Shown here one piece after another: positions 44,705-56,700 of a stretch of 64,000 nt of DNA. Both the position numbers and the translations under genes were made by a program. Each line of letters starts with the position of its first letter. Position 1 is the stretch's first letter. The stretch is from Syncephalastrum monosporum B8922 (taxonomy: Eukaryota; Mucoromycota; Mucoromycetes; Mucorales; Syncephalastraceae): contig JNEN01001244.1 of assembly GCA_000697355.1 (NCBI GenBank), positions 186,001 through 250,000 on the forward strand. Reading direction: 5' to 3'. The notes below the pieces were generated by a model. It saw only the letters and a program-made list of their open reading frames with translations, was not told where the DNA came from and searched no databases.

Positions 44705-46297
44705 TTAACAGACGCCTTCGGGGTCGTGTAGCTGGAGTAAGCTGTTGCCTTGGTCGAGCGATTCTGCCAAAAGCGTACTAGTCACCCCACTGTCAGAATG
44801 CCCTTCAGACTTGAGGACATGGATGGCGTGGCCCACGACAAGCAAACCCGGCGGCCGGCTCCCCCCGGCACTATCAAGAATATCGCCAATGGTATCCAGT
44901 GTACCCCAGATGATGCGCTGATCGCTGCAGCTTGCGCGTTCGATGATGGCGCATGGTAAATCGGCGGGATATTTCTGCTTTGTGATGAGATCGGCTGTGA
45001 GTGCGGCCAGTCGGTGGATAGCCATTAAAAAGACGTCTGTACGACAAGGTTCGTACGTAGGTAGCGGAGCAGGTGAGTTTTTAGCGCCTGTGCCGGTGGT
45101 GACTAAGAATTGGGAGGCCACGGAGCGGTGGGTGAGAGGAATGCCTGTGAGAAGCGGGCCTGCAACGGCGGAAGAGAGGCCAGGCAGGACGAGCGGGGTA
45201 TAACCGTGTTTACGGAAGAACAGGACCTCCTCACCACCGCGACCGAAAAGGAATGGATCGCCTTGCTTGAGACGGACGACCCGCTTGCCTTGGCGCAGGG
45301 CTTCCAAGGCCATGCAGTTAAACTCTTCCTGGGCCGCGTCTGCATTGCCCGGGAACTTGCGAGCAATGCGCAGCTCGCACTTCACAAGAGCTACGACTCC
45401 AGCGGGAACGATTTTATCTGCCAACACCAAATCAGCTCCGTCAATTGCCTTGCGTGCAGCCATGGTCAGTAGATCGGGGTCGCCAGGGCCAGCGCCCACG
45501 AGAGTAATGGAAGCTTGCGAGGCGCGGCCCGACGGGGAGGCAGAGGTACTGGGATTGGGATTGGGATTGAGAGTGAGAGGGACAAGACGGGTTGGATCGT
45601 CGATGCTTTCGTAGCCTTCGTCGTGGTGATACGCGTTGAGCAGGTCTTCCATGTCGCGGTCGGACAGCTGGGCCAATCGGTCCATGCTCCAGTACTCGCA
45701 GATTTGGGCCAGCCACTTCATGCGTCGACTACGAGCAGCTGCGCTGGGATCCGACTGGCGTACTTTTTGCCGCAAGAGCCCCACCCGTCGCACAGCATCA
45801 CCCAGACGCGGCGGAAGAGACCCAGCAATATGCCGCCGGATACGGTTTGACAGCTTGGACGCTTGCCCATTCGTGGAAACGGCAATCTGAAGCGACTGAT
45901 CGCGGTGGGTCGAGGTCATGAAGAAGTCGCACTGGTCATTGCTGTCCGTGACATTGACAAACACCCGGCGTCTGTGGCAGTTTTCGACTATGTTCTCTGT
46001 GTCGTTCGACTCGCAGACAAAGACCAAGTCGTGATCGTCGAGAAGCTCGGGCGAGAAGGCGGCTCCAGCCCAAGCGATTTGGTCGTGTGTAATTCGGTAC
46101 TCCAGCTCCTGGCAAACACGAGTACGATCGCCCACCAGAGACACTTGCCCGTCGGCCTCCAGAACAGCAAGGACACGGCTCGCAGCAACGGTGTTGGTAC
46201 CAACGACAAGCACTCTCTTGCCCTTGAGCTGGAAGGCGACCATCAGCGATGCGCCTCCCTGCGGCACAGGTACTCGGGGTGAAAACTTGGAGGTCAT
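44705..46297 (-). CDS. Siroheme synthase: fused precorrin-2 dehydrogenase/ferrochelatase and uroporphyrinogen-III methyltransferase (MET8-MET1, CysG-like)
   Basis: One 530-aa exon carries two enzymes of siroheme synthesis, the cofactor of sulfite (and nitrite) reductase. The N-terminal half is a Met8-like Rossmann domain: MVAFQLKGKRVLVVGTNTVA (glycine-rich NAD loop), DDHDLVFVCESND, and VFVNVTDSNDQCDFFMTST with the Asp (VTD) corresponding to the catalytic Asp of Met8. Next come LSNRIRRHIAGSLPP and the helical C-terminal part of Met8. After a short Pro/Ser linker the SUMT domain follows: ITLVGAGPGDPDLLTMAAR (SAM site), DLVLADKIV, VRLKQGDPFLFGRGGEE, LPGLSSAVAGPLLTGIPLTH and the SAM-loop TGTGAKN. 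The order matches bacterial CysG and some fungal fusions; budding yeast uses separate MET8 and MET1. Confidence 0.93.
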   Translation of the reverse strand: MTSKFSPRVPVPQGGASLMVAFQLKGKRVLVVGTNTVAASRVLAVLEADGQVSLVGDRTRVCQELEYRITHDQIAWAGAAFSPELLDDHDLVFVCESNDTENIVENCHRRRVFVNVTDSNDQCDFFMTSTHRDQSLQIAVSTNGQASKLSNRIRRHIAGSLPPRLGDAVRRVGLLRQKVRQSDPSAAARSRRMKWLAQICEYWSMDRLAQLSDRDMEDLLNAYHHDEGYESIDDPTRLVPLTLNPNPNPSTSASPSGRASQASITLVGAGPGDPDLLTMAARKAIDGADLVLADKIVPAGVVALVKCELRIARKFPGNADAAQEEFNCMALEALRQGKRVVRLKQGDPFLFGRGGEEVLFFRKHGYTPLVLPGLSSAVAGPLLTGIPLTHRSVASQFLVTTGTGAKNSPAPLPTYEPCRTDVFLMAIHRLAALTADLITKQKYPADLPCAIIERASCSDQRIIWGTLDTIGDILDSAGGSRPPGLLVVGHAIHVLKSEGHSDSGVTSTLLAESLDQGNSLLQLHDPEGVC

Positions 46298-47017
46298 ACG
46301 ATGCGTAGTTTGTTGAAAAGCAATACAACCGCTCGAGTAGGGCTATTGAATTATTTATATTATATGCAAAAGATTTTGATAGCTCTCCACGAACGAATGA
46401 TAACAGGCCGAGATGATCCCATTGTCGCAATTTCTGATCTTCTATTTTCTGATTGGCTGATGTTCACACCATCTGCTTTTAAACTTTCCCCGTTCTACTT
46501 CCCTTCGTACCTGGCTGGCACAGAACGATGCTCATTCTACTCCGTCCGGTTCCGTTACCATGTAGCTATATAGCTTCCTATTCATAAAAAATCGACAGCA
46601 AGCAGCATCTATCTTCTATGTAGCCAAATGAATCTGCGTGGAGCATATCTTCATCTTTATCTCTTGTCTAAATGTGAATGTGCTTATCTCTTCCTCGCGC
46701 TACAAGCTTTCTTAATATGATAAGCGAGCCCGAAAAAATAGAGATGCGAGATAACAGTAATGCCGATTTGTTTATAACTACATTTAGTTGGTACCATGAT
46801 AGGTAAAGGGCGAACCAGCGGCCTACCAAGTGTAACCAGACTCCTTATGAGAAAGCTCAAAGTGATATGTGCTAGCTGATCCAATTTATTTCTTCAATCG
46901 GGACAGTATAGAATGCGAATGACGCATGATTGCAAACGAGACAAAGCGTACATATCAGTATGAGAGATAGTCTCCAAAGTAGTACTAACAACAACTATAA
47001 TAATTATAAAAGCAAGG
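46298..47017. other. Intergenic region
   Basis: 720 bp, AT-rich, between the siroheme synthase start and the acyltransferase stop (tandem, both minus). No supported gene. Confidence 0.45.
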
Positions 47018-48416
47018 TTATCCAAATAAACCGTGGTATACAGTGGAGAGCACTTTGATGATGGGGATGTAGGGAAGCAAGCAAATCCAAATCTGAGCGA
47101 GATCGACCAGCGAGTTGTTCAATTGGACTGGGAGATCGACACGACGCAGCTGCTGCCCAGTCGGGAATCTGCCTTCCTTGTAGAAATACTCCATCATCTT
47201 GTCCTTTTCCACCCAACGCTCATGCAGCCATTTAGAAAACACCTCTGCGTCTTGCGTAGGAATATCCTTTGTGTGGTACCGTCGGATGTGCACATGGACG
47301 TTCCGTGGATAATGGCCCAAGAAAAAGATACCACGGATGGTATAGACATCTTCCGGGTTTTCGGTGGATTTGATGCCGGGATAGCCAATCGTAAAATCAT
47401 AAAGCCATTCTGTACTCTCACCTAAAGTGTTTAAGCACATCCTCAGCCCTGTCGACCGGGGTAACAGCGTGAATCGGTTATCTTTCTATGATTTACTTTA
47501 AACTCAAATAATCCTTATCCTCTACGCTTGACTTACCATATCGTTCTTCTCAGCAAAATCTTTCGACCGCTTTCGGGTATCTTTGGAGATAACTAGACAT
47601 GGATAAGTCATGGCAAATACAGGCCATGGATGGATCTCATCGTCACTTACCTGTGCCCTCGGGGAACAGCACAAGCCAGAGCGGATTGCCGGACTGCTTG
47701 GTACGCTCCAAGTTGCTAATAATATTGTCTTGGTCGAGGGCCAATTTGCGCTTGAGGAAGATGAAATCGAAAAATTGCATGCCCTAAGCAAGAAGATTCA
47801 GTTATAGCGTCAACTCGAGGCCGTAGGTTGCATGCTCGTACCCTAAACACACAATGACAACATGGCATGAATATTTGCCCTAGAAAACGCGCTATTCTTT
47901 TGCTGAGTACTTACAGACCATAGACCGGCAAATTCTTTAGAGAGTGCTTGAGAATGATCTTAAGAGCGCCATGTGCCTTGGCCATGTAAGCTACGCACCA
48001 AATATAGACCCAGTCCGCATAAATCTAGTTGCAAGGGGGCCATGAGTCAGTTATTATGCGTCAGGTAAAGGGTAGTGTCTGTTTACTTGATGATTCGCCA
48101 TGACAACGATCTTATCTGGGAATGCCAAGCCAGTATGGGATGCGCCAAAGACGTCTTCGGTGGCCATCTTGTCGAAGCAGTTTTCATCACAAGTCAAGAC
48201 AAATGTAGTAGGACAGAAATATTGGACGAGGGCCACCAAGTTTTGCGACCACATGCGCATCGTGTAGCTAATGTAGCTGAGATATAGAGCCCGGTTGAAG
48301 GGCAATAGGAAGAGCGAGAGGAGCTGTGCAAGGACGGTGCAAGTGGACTGCAAAAATAAGCCCCCATTGACAATAAACGCTTGACCAATGGCCTTGGCCG
48401 TCCATGGTGAGGCCAT
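47018..48416 (-). CDS. PlsC-type lysophospholipid acyltransferase (AGPAT5/LCLAT1-like)
   Basis: Membrane acyltransferases of this group acylate lysophosphatidic acid, lysophosphatidylinositol or lysocardiolipin. ATG at 48416 opens MASPWTAKAIGQAFIVNGGL with two hydrophobic helices (to LLSLFLLPFNRALYLSYISY). The catalytic HX4D is in VVMANHQIYADWVYIW, split by an intron after NHQ. Substrate motif III appears as LWLVLFPEGT, just before another intron. GHYPRNVHVHIRRYHTKDIP is the C-terminal motif shared by AGPAT5/LCLAT1 and yeast Cst26-like proteins. A C-terminal hydrophobic helix (IWICLLPYIPIIKVL) precedes the stop at 47018. Six or seven exons, about 370 aa. The substrate cannot be read from sequence. 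Confidence 0.88.
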
Positions 48417-48762
48417 GACGAACGCTATGAGAAAGACGAAGGAAAAGAGAAGAATAAGAGCAGCTTAATGCCCTACTCTTATTTTGCGCGCCGCTTTTAT
48501 TCACACACAGCTCGGTGTGCGTGGACCGGGACGGGCATATCTGCTGTGAAACAGCATATCCGCTCTCGAGCAGGACACGTGTGCATATGGTCACTGTCAC
48601 ATGGGGCCCATACAAATGGAGCTTCTACCGCAGAAATCATAATCCATCCTCGTATGTTTGTTATTCTGGCAGATTGCCTCTTTATTATATGCTCTGGTAT
48701 AGCAGTGTGTTATAATGGTGCTGTTTTTCTCTGGTTAGATATATTGTGTAGAAAGAAAAGTC
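48417..48762. other. Upstream region of the acyltransferase gene
   Basis: 346 bp between the acyltransferase start and the likely stop of the LtrA-family gene. No gene seen. Confidence 0.4.
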
Positions 48763-51477
48763 TTAGTCGAGAAGGTCCACGCACGCTACAAAAGCCCTGC
48801 GGTTAGCTACACAAAAGGAGATATCGTCATTACACTTACATTGGAATAAAAGGCACGCAACCATAACTCCAAGCATGGCGAGTCCGTTGAGGCTGGTATA
48901 AGATACTGCCGTCAAAGCAAAAAATACGATGGCATTCAGAACGCGCGAGAAACAGATGATTCCGGACCATTTCGCTGATGAAACAATATGAGTAACCAGA
49001 AGTACAGAGTATCATTACATACCTCCTTCAATGGGTGTGTTGACCAGTTTGATCAGAGCATTGATGAATATCACCAGGCCACCCGCAACCCAAAAAGACT
49101 TGAAGACGTAGGATGGATCCAAATGCTCTGAAGTCCCTCCACTCTCGGAGGACGAGGAACCTTCACCGGCGGCAGCTTCAGCTACGGCTGATGAGAGCTG
49201 CAGTGCGGATATGAGCGTGGACGATATGGCCGAATGGGCCTCTTCTTGGAGAGCTTCGGTCCCACCCAGGTGATAGATGGTAATCGTGTCCGTAAGCGCA
49301 ATGCCAAATGCCACCTGGCACAGGTGAAGCGGGAAATGCAGATACATCCAAAGCTGGCTAAGTTCCACTTCACCGAGAACCTATGCAAGATCAGTCAGCG
49401 ACAGCTTTAGCTCTAATGCGGCTGAGCTCACTTCTTTACTGAAGTCATCAAAATACATGAAAAAGAACAAAAAGATGATGACAACGCCAAACATGTTGGC
49501 GACCCTATAAAAATATGCTTGAGTTCTACATATCGTCAAGAAAGGGTTGGTTCTACTTACACAACGCGCACTTCAGTACCAGATTCCATGACTGTCCGAA
49601 TAAATCCCATACAGTTTTCACCTATATCAAAGTGTAAGCATCGCTATGATCATATCATTGCATAGTGGACATTTTACCCAGGACAATAATGGTAAAGAGG
49701 GCAAATCTTTCGCCCAAATGACTTGCAGCAAGAGAGACTTGCCGGTTGCGCTTGAGCATAATATGAACGACGACCTCGGTGAGGATGGAAATATACCATA
49801 ACGCGAAACGGGATGCTCTCTGATCCGGTCCGGTATAAAGTAGAGAGATACCCCACAGAATTAGCGCGATACTATGAGTAGCAACATATGCCGAAAGAGG
49901 TCTCTTTGCAAAGGAGCCTGATAGGGTAGCGGCCCATAGGACAACGCTGTACTCAATCAGGAGCACGGCTTTCATGACTGTAAAAGCATATTAGCCTAAA
50001 ATTCTTAAAACACAGCAGTGTACGTACCCATATATCCAATGATAAATCCACGAGGATTGTCCCAAAAGTCACTACTGGCACCGGCCATGCCGACAAGACC
50101 GCACAGCTCGATGATCTTGTAGATATGGTGAGCCACATCGGCCGAATCATAGCGTGACGAATAAAGCGCGCTCGCACACCAAGTCCACCAGACAACGACG
50201 AACCATGCGGCGTAGACACCAAGCTCGTGTGAGTCGACAATATGGTGCTCATGGGTAAAGGTGGCCAAAAAGCCAACATAGAACACATCGCCGAAGAGTT
50301 CAAGCCACGTGGCAGAGGTCTCTGTACCAATTTCGTCTGACAGGTCTGGATCCGGAAGCATGAAAATAGGACGGCGCGTCTTCTCATCAGATGAGCCTTC
50401 TGCTTCCTCTAGCTCAGGATAGAAGAAGACGAGTTCAAGGTAAACGTTGGCATTCAAATCTATTATTTTCGGCTTCAAATCCATCTGGGGCTTCTCGTCG
50501 ACGGGTTCAGTCTCTGTTGCAGCATCCGCTCCTGTTATCTCGCGCTTAGTACTAAAATCTGTTTAAAATATAAGTAACGTTGTGATACAGCAGAGTATAG
50601 TGTAGTGTGATTTCATACGCTGTAGCTCAGCTTTGACATCCATTGTTTTGTGGATCTTGAGGGAGTAGTCTCGGCCACTTTTGTGGAAAAACTCGATAAG
50701 CTCATCAGTATCCTTGATACCATATAGTTTCAGGATTTCATCTTCGGTAAGATTGAGCTAAGTATATGGAGCAATATTAGACAAAAAATCATTTGCGGAG
50801 TCATTCATACCGGCAGCTGCAACTTATCCACGATTGGCTTTGTGATACGAATGGCTTGGTCTCCCATAAGATGACGAAAATGGATCACTATAAAGTAAAA
50901 TTTTGTTCAACCGCCACTCTTCCAAACCGGGAATATGCATCTGCCACTCACTTGTCCGGACCCGAGCAGCCCTATTACCCTGGTTAGAGCTAAGTGTCAA
51001 CGAGGAGACGACAAAAAACACTTACTCTTCTTCTGCCAGTTTTTCCGGAGCAGCAGCAAGTGATTTCTCCATGCCATCTATTTGATGATGCTTCTCTTCC
51101 CAAACTTTGCGTTCTTCTTCAAACTCCTGTTGTCGCTTGCGATGCAGCTCCAACTCTTTGATCGGGTGTAATATGGCTTCACCAAAAGTTTCATGGGCTG
51201 TGCGTTTGATCGGTTTGCCGTTTTTGTCGTGAAGCGGGCTGACATTTTCAGCGCTCTGTGAAAGAGGATTTGAGGCAGACGAGTTGCGAGAGCTGACACG
51301 CTGAAGGATTTCTTCACCCAGCTCTATAGCGTCCCCAACGGCACTAAAGCGGCCTCCTTCAAGATCACCTTCTTGGTTGTGACGCGAGTGGCGGTGGTGA
51401 TCGTGGTGGTGGTGGTGGTGGTGGTGATGCTGACGGCCGTGTGCCTGTCTACCTATAGTAAGACCTCTACTCGCCAT
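48763..51477 (-). CDS. LtrA (low temperature requirement A) family membrane protein with poly-His N-terminus
   Basis: Bacterial LtrA was named for growth at low temperature in Listeria; the molecular function is unknown. ATG at 51477 starts MASRGLTIGRQAHGRQ, followed by a run of nine His and an HDHHRHSRH stretch. The cytosolic N-terminal region (about 330 aa) has a charged coil (LELHRKRQQEFEEERK). The LtrA core begins SATWLELFGDVFYVGFLATF, the family's first helix (typically ELFFDLVFV). Membrane segments follow across many short exons: WFVVVWWTWCASALYSSRYD, IIELCGLVGMAGA, IALILWGISLLY, LTEVVVHIML and LGERFALFTIIVLGE (the conserved ERF..IVLGE). Also present are VANMFGVVIIFLFFFMYFDD and VFFALTAVSYTSLNGLAML. 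About 11 introns, roughly 760 aa. The last exon and stop (48763) are the least certain part. Confidence 0.83.
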
Positions 51478-53219
51478 GATCGCCAAACAATCAGGAACGA
51501 AAGGGTAAAATTAAGATAATAAAGGCAAAAAGACAGAGAAAGAAAAGAAGGAGATTTCCAAGCTTTCTTGGAAGTGTATCCGTTCGTGTGCCTCGGCCTC
51601 GGAGTTTCTTTCGCGTACCGACATACCTCTGAGCATCTGGAGGTGAATACCGGGCATACTTTTAGGTGGTACCAACCAGCCCTGCTCATATTGACGCTAG
51701 TGAGCACCATGTTCACTTAATGGCATGTGAGGCGCAAGTTCGCTTTCGTACGCCATGAAGTAGCAGATCATCATTCAACTATTCCTAAAAAAGAATAATC
51801 TTCCCTTCCCCCTCTCTTCCCTTTCTTCTTTTTCTTGCCTTCCCATTTTTTCCTTCTTCCATCTGCTTTAGCATATAGGATTTATGCAAATCACACAATA
51901 CATTTTACAAATGAAAAGAGGTATTCTATTCTGCTTATACAACTACTAAGTATTTGGCCGCGTACTCTTGACACAGCTGCTGTTCAGGAGCACGGTCATA
52001 GAAGGAGTAACCTAAAATGGAAACACCAATACCAAATATGCACGCATGTACTTTTACGTCTCACCACTGTTTGTCGCGTTGTCTTGCCACCAAAAAGTGA
52101 ATTGTAGCCATGCAAATTTAAAGTTGCTTTTTTTCCCAGAAACTGGGTCAAGATTGTTCTTGACAGCACATAGCGTTTGTTGATTCTGGGGCAAATATAA
52201 TATGCAAATCATACATGTATGAAGAGTAATGATCGCAAAAGTAGAAGTGCCCATCTTGCCCTTCTCTTTCTTGTTCTCGCTGCCTTCTTCCGCTATAATT
52301 GAAGTCTATATTGTGTCATGTGCAACTGTCTCTGTTGGTACCATGTAAGTGCCGTTTCTGACATTTCCTGAATTATTACAGGTAAATGCTGCCTTGTAAA
52401 CAAATGTATTTCTTTTTGCTTCAGCGCTGCCAGGACGTCTTTGTGTATGCAAAAATGAAACATTTCAGAATCAGCTGACTTCACCTTGTTGCCTGCCTGG
52501 TATATTATATTTTGTCAGTGTCTTCGCTGCCTGGAAATATCACGGTTATTTTATCTTCATGTATGGTGTTCATCTCGAGGTCAGCAGTACAATATATAAC
52601 CACGATGCACGCATACCAATATTATCGCAAACACCATGGCATAGAGGCGGATAGAAGAGTGCTTTCGTCATTGTCAAAATACAGGAGCTTGCAATGAAAA
52701 CATCTTCTTGCGACAATAGGAAAATTCACATGAGTGACATTCAAGGGTATTATGGCAGCATAATTGGACGATAGATCAGAAACTGAGAAGGGGAACACAT
52801 CGGCGAAAGGTAGACAGCCGGGACGTCTGCGGCATGATCCTGCGAGCACTGAGATTAAAGTGGGCGTAGCACACGGATCAGCATCGACGTTCGAGGTGCA
52901 GCAAGAAGGGAAAGGAACAAACGGCCAGAATAGTTGAGGCGATTATGCAGGATGCCCAATTGATGTCATAGAAAAAATAAAATAACATGCCTTTGATGGA
53001 GATTGTTCTTTGATTTTCTTATATGTCATGGAAGATTTCGAAGTGAGAAGAACAAAAATGATGATCCCCCATTACCTTATTTGGTAACCAAGCAAAGCTT
53101 GTTTTGTACAATATATAATACGACTTGACTTCGCCTTTCTTTTTTCCACCTTCATCACATTCCAATTGCGAATATACAATCATCTGAACAAAAGACCCAG
53201 ACCATATCACACACATCAA
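51478..53219. other. 1.7-kb intergenic stretch between divergent genes
   Basis: Pyrimidine-rich near 51,800-51,860, otherwise AT-rich with short unsupported frames on both strands. No tRNA or repeat recognised. Confidence 0.45.
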
Positions 53220-53720
53220 ATGCATAGCGTAATGGAACCAAACTATGGCAGCCCACTTGCCTTTCAACGACCCACAATGCCCGCGCACCTGCCGCAGATT
53301 CGACGCTTTACAAGTAAAGCAACGGAGCAGGATCAAACGTGTATTCATATCGTACGATGTCTCCACCAAGCCAAGATGATCGTGTCAGAGCTCCAAACAT
53401 TCTCCAACACAGTATGGTCGCCTCTCTCGCATGCCGAAGATGCCGAGTACGGTCCATTCGCGGGACCGCGCTTCGTCGAGCAAGTCGATATTTATCTCAA
53501 AGATACATTTACCCGGTTCACCAAGATATATTACATCCTCTGCGGCGTCCTTTTCAAGTTAAACAAAAGCAATTCACGGATACCCCACTTCCGTCTCAGA
53601 TCGTTCCGTGATGATCTTCACGACGAGTGGCAAATTATGTTGGACATCCGCAATCGCCTTACAAAGCATATCGCAGAATGCTTGTCCAGACAAAATGATC
53701 TGATTTGTTACGCGCATTAA
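53220..53720 (+). CDS. Uncharacterised single-exon 166-aa protein
   Basis: The first in-frame ATG is 53220 (MHSVMEPNYG). The sequence looks like a real, mostly helical soluble protein. A short Pro-rich N-terminus (PLAFQRPTMPAHLPQIRRF) is followed by TCIHIVRCLHQAKMIVSELQ, FVEQVDIYLKDTFTRFTKIY and DDLHDEWQIMLDIRNRLTKH, ending ECLSRQNDLICYAH. No signal peptide, membrane segment or known motif is visible. It converges with GNL1 and has about 560 bp to that gene's stop. It may be a lineage-restricted fungal gene; function unknown. Confidence 0.6.
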   Translation: MHSVMEPNYGSPLAFQRPTMPAHLPQIRRFTSKATEQDQTCIHIVRCLHQAKMIVSELQTFSNTVWSPLSHAEDAEYGPFAGPRFVEQVDIYLKDTFTRFTKIYYILCGVLFKLNKSNSRIPHFRLRSFRDDLHDEWQIMLDIRNRLTKHIAECLSRQNDLICYAH

Positions 53721-54286
53721 GTTACCCACTGGATACCTAACCACCTATAGCTGTATATATCCCTGTACATATCCCATCGCCCGCAGATTTGACAATTTTA
53801 TTCTGCCTTATTGTACATGACATCCCACGTACACTACAACTTGTTCTTTTTGCATTGCAGTACATTTATACTCAAAATGGTTATACAGTATACGATTTAT
53901 TTGAATTCTACGCAATACAATCTCTTGTGTCGTTTACTTTTGCTGCGGTAATTTGGATTTTTTGGATTTTCGTGGTGCAAACGAGGTGTCCATGACGAGG
54001 TGTGTAAAAACGTGCTCACCCATCGCTCGTTGGGGCGGGCTTTGTACCAGTACCAGTTCAATGCATGGGTTACAAATAAAGAGTACGGCTCAGTAACAGA
54101 GAGGCATTATTTGAGGTCCGTGCTTCTGCGACTTTCTTCAACCGAAAATGTTGCGAGCACTGCCCCGCTGTACGAAAATAAATATTAGAAAGCTTTAAGC
54201 GTTTGAAAAAAAAAATTCTTATATGCATGACGTTATATTATACAAGTATGTACTGCATGCACAGTCAAAACCATGACGTTGACCGT
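53721..54286. other. Intergenic region between convergent genes
   Basis: AT-rich 3' flanks of the orphan ORF and GNL1. No gene or repeat recognised. Confidence 0.4.
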
Positions 54287-56700
54287 TTATCCATCCTGGT
54301 TCCCTAATGTGGCGAAAGCCCCACCTTCAATTTCAAATTTTGCATCCTTGTCGGCCTCATCCGTATCCTCGTCCGTATCCGTCTCCTCCTTGTCTGCCGA
54401 CCCGTACTCCGTATGCTCTGCTTCCCTCCGCATCGCTTCCTCTACCCGGAGCTTCTCGTATTTGGTGGTTCCAAAGAACTTTGGTGGTTTAAAGGACAGC
54501 AGGATGCGACCGTCGTTTGTCAGCCGGAGGATAGTGTTCGCCGCTGTCCAACAGTGCACTCTGTGAAACCATTACCATGAAATTGATAGTTTGTTTTCTT
54601 ACCTCTATACACATCAGGTCGAGCGGCTTGAGCGGTGAGGTAACCACGGAGCTGGGCGTATTCTGTAGTGATAGTCAGCGTCTGTCAGAAAAAGATGGAC
54701 CTTCATATGGTTATAATAATAATCATTACCTTCACAGATGGACCAAGCTGACCAACAGTAGGAATTGGCCTTATCCAAGTCCGGGGGTGTCAACGCAAGT
54801 AATTTCTCCAGCGGAATACGTTCAGCCTTGAATATAATGATAAGCAAACAATCCGCCGCGAGTGGTCTTTGTATAACGAACCAAATATTGGATCACACTG
54901 TAAGGTTCCTGCACTTGAGCAACTGGGAACATGCCGGACAGAATCTGCAATGACGTTGGTACATGGATACAGCGTCCTCTTAGACCCAATGATTACCTGG
55001 AGTGCGCGCGGCAATTTGGTTGGAAATACAAGGCCTGGTGAATCGCATAAGCGGACAACGTCGTTCAGATGAATGGTTTGAAAGTGCTTTGTGTGGCCTA
55101 CAATTTGTGTGTTACGAACTTGCAGTATATTTATCTCACTCATAGATGAGTAGTACCTGGAGTGCGACTTGCGCTTACCACCACTCTCTGCATGATGCTG
55201 TTGATAATAGTACTTTTTCCGACATTTGGATGACCTGCACGGTACCAGAAAACATCATAAATTACCCAGATACTGCTGATTGAACCTGCTCTTACCGACA
55301 AGACCGATGGTGATATAGTCTTTGTGAGGTACCACCTGCTTCTGCGTAATTTCCATGATGCGGCCAAATTCGTCGTCAAGACCAATCATGCTGTCCGTAT
55401 CGCTCGTTTCTTCATCACTTGTTTCCGTCTCTTCCATGGCATTATCATGATCGTAGCGATGAATCAGTTGATCCCAGTCGACATGGATACCCGGTTTATC
55501 CACACAGGCCTCAGCGCATGCAGTAAGGATATCTTTTACGCCTTGAGCGTGATATGTACGTTTTTTGGGTCGTTTCACGCGGGTCTTCAGAACATCTAAG
55601 TAAGGTGACATCAGTAATGATAATCTATGATCTTATACCTAAGGATTACAAGTCTTGGTATCATCGATCAAAGCTTTGTCGCGAGGGTAGCAACTGAATG
55701 GAGCGATGTGAAGCTCTGGAAACTTCTCTTCAAAATATTTCCGCCATGCAAAAACGGTGAATTCAGAGACAAGGTCTACCTAAACAAGTATCAGCAAAAC
55801 GCTTGCTACAGGGGCGCTATTATCCGCCTACCTTGTTGAACACACCAATCATTTTGCGCTTAAGTGTTTTAGTGACATACTCGTAAAGTGCCTGCGGGAA
55901 ATGGATCAAAGGGTGTCTTATATCCATAATGACGAGAACTATATCGCTAATTTCCAATACACGCCATCTATCAAAGTGGGGATGCGCAAGTTAATTATAG
56001 CCATGGGCAGATAAATACTTACAGCTGGCGCCAGACCTCGAGGTTACTTTCAAACAGACAGCGATCATGAGTTGTATCGTATTTAGCACGTGTCTCCTTC
56101 ATCCATGAGGCAAAATAGGCGTTTTCATGCTCTTCCAATTCTTCCTTGGTCATGGTGTAGCTCCAGGTGGGACGGGTTGGAAAAGGTATTATCGATTCGT
56201 CGCCTACGCCTGTTTCCAAGCCGACCTATATTAAGACAGGCTGAGCACTCTTAAAATAGGTGCGATGGTTTAATTATACGTCAGGTGGCAAGCGCTCAAA
56301 AGGCTTCATGCTCTGTAGACGGGCTGCTTGGATTTCTGCAGGCGTCTGCTTTTCGAAGTAGGACACGAGGCTGCTCAGACAACAGCAATCAACTTTTGCT
56401 CTTGTGCGTATACCTGTTGCACTTACGCGGGCCGATCGCTTGGCCTTGCCTGCGAAGCCGAAGGCAGTGACTCGCCCAGTACAAAGTGGTCTGTAACTGA
56501 AGTGGGTTGGGCTGTGTTTTCTTCAGCAGGCTCGAGATCAAATATCCTTGCAGCTGGAAATGACCGTAAGACGGCGGCTCCATTGAGAAAAAAAGATCAT
56601 TGGAATTACATTTGGACGCTTTCCGTGCTTTCCGCTCTTGTAATTGCGCCTTCTTTTTTTTGCCACTAAAAGGCTTCTTTCTTGTGGTTTTGGGCGGCAT
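54287..56700 (-). CDS. GNL1: GNL1-type circularly permuted GTPase (HSR1/MMR1, YlqF/YawG family)
   Basis: GNL1 relatives are circularly permuted GTPases, many acting in ribosome assembly; GNL1 itself is nucleolar/cytoplasmic. ATG at 56700 opens MPPKTTRKKPFSGKKKKAQL, the basic family N-terminus (human PRKKPFSVKQKKKQLQ). Then IPFPTRPTWSYTMTKEELEE, CLFESNLEVWRQLWRVLE and DIVLVIMDIRHPLIHFPQAL. In the permuted order the G4 motif comes next (MIGVFNKVDLV), then the acidic linker with TSDEETSDTDSM, G1 (TIGLVG..NVGKSTIINSIM), G2 (SRTPGTT) and G3 (RLCDSPGLVFP). The C-terminus has CEWDICEA-like and GRILLSFKPPKFFG segments and an acidic Asp/Glu tail ending at 54287. About ten introns, about 580 aa. All G motifs are present. 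Confidence 0.92.
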
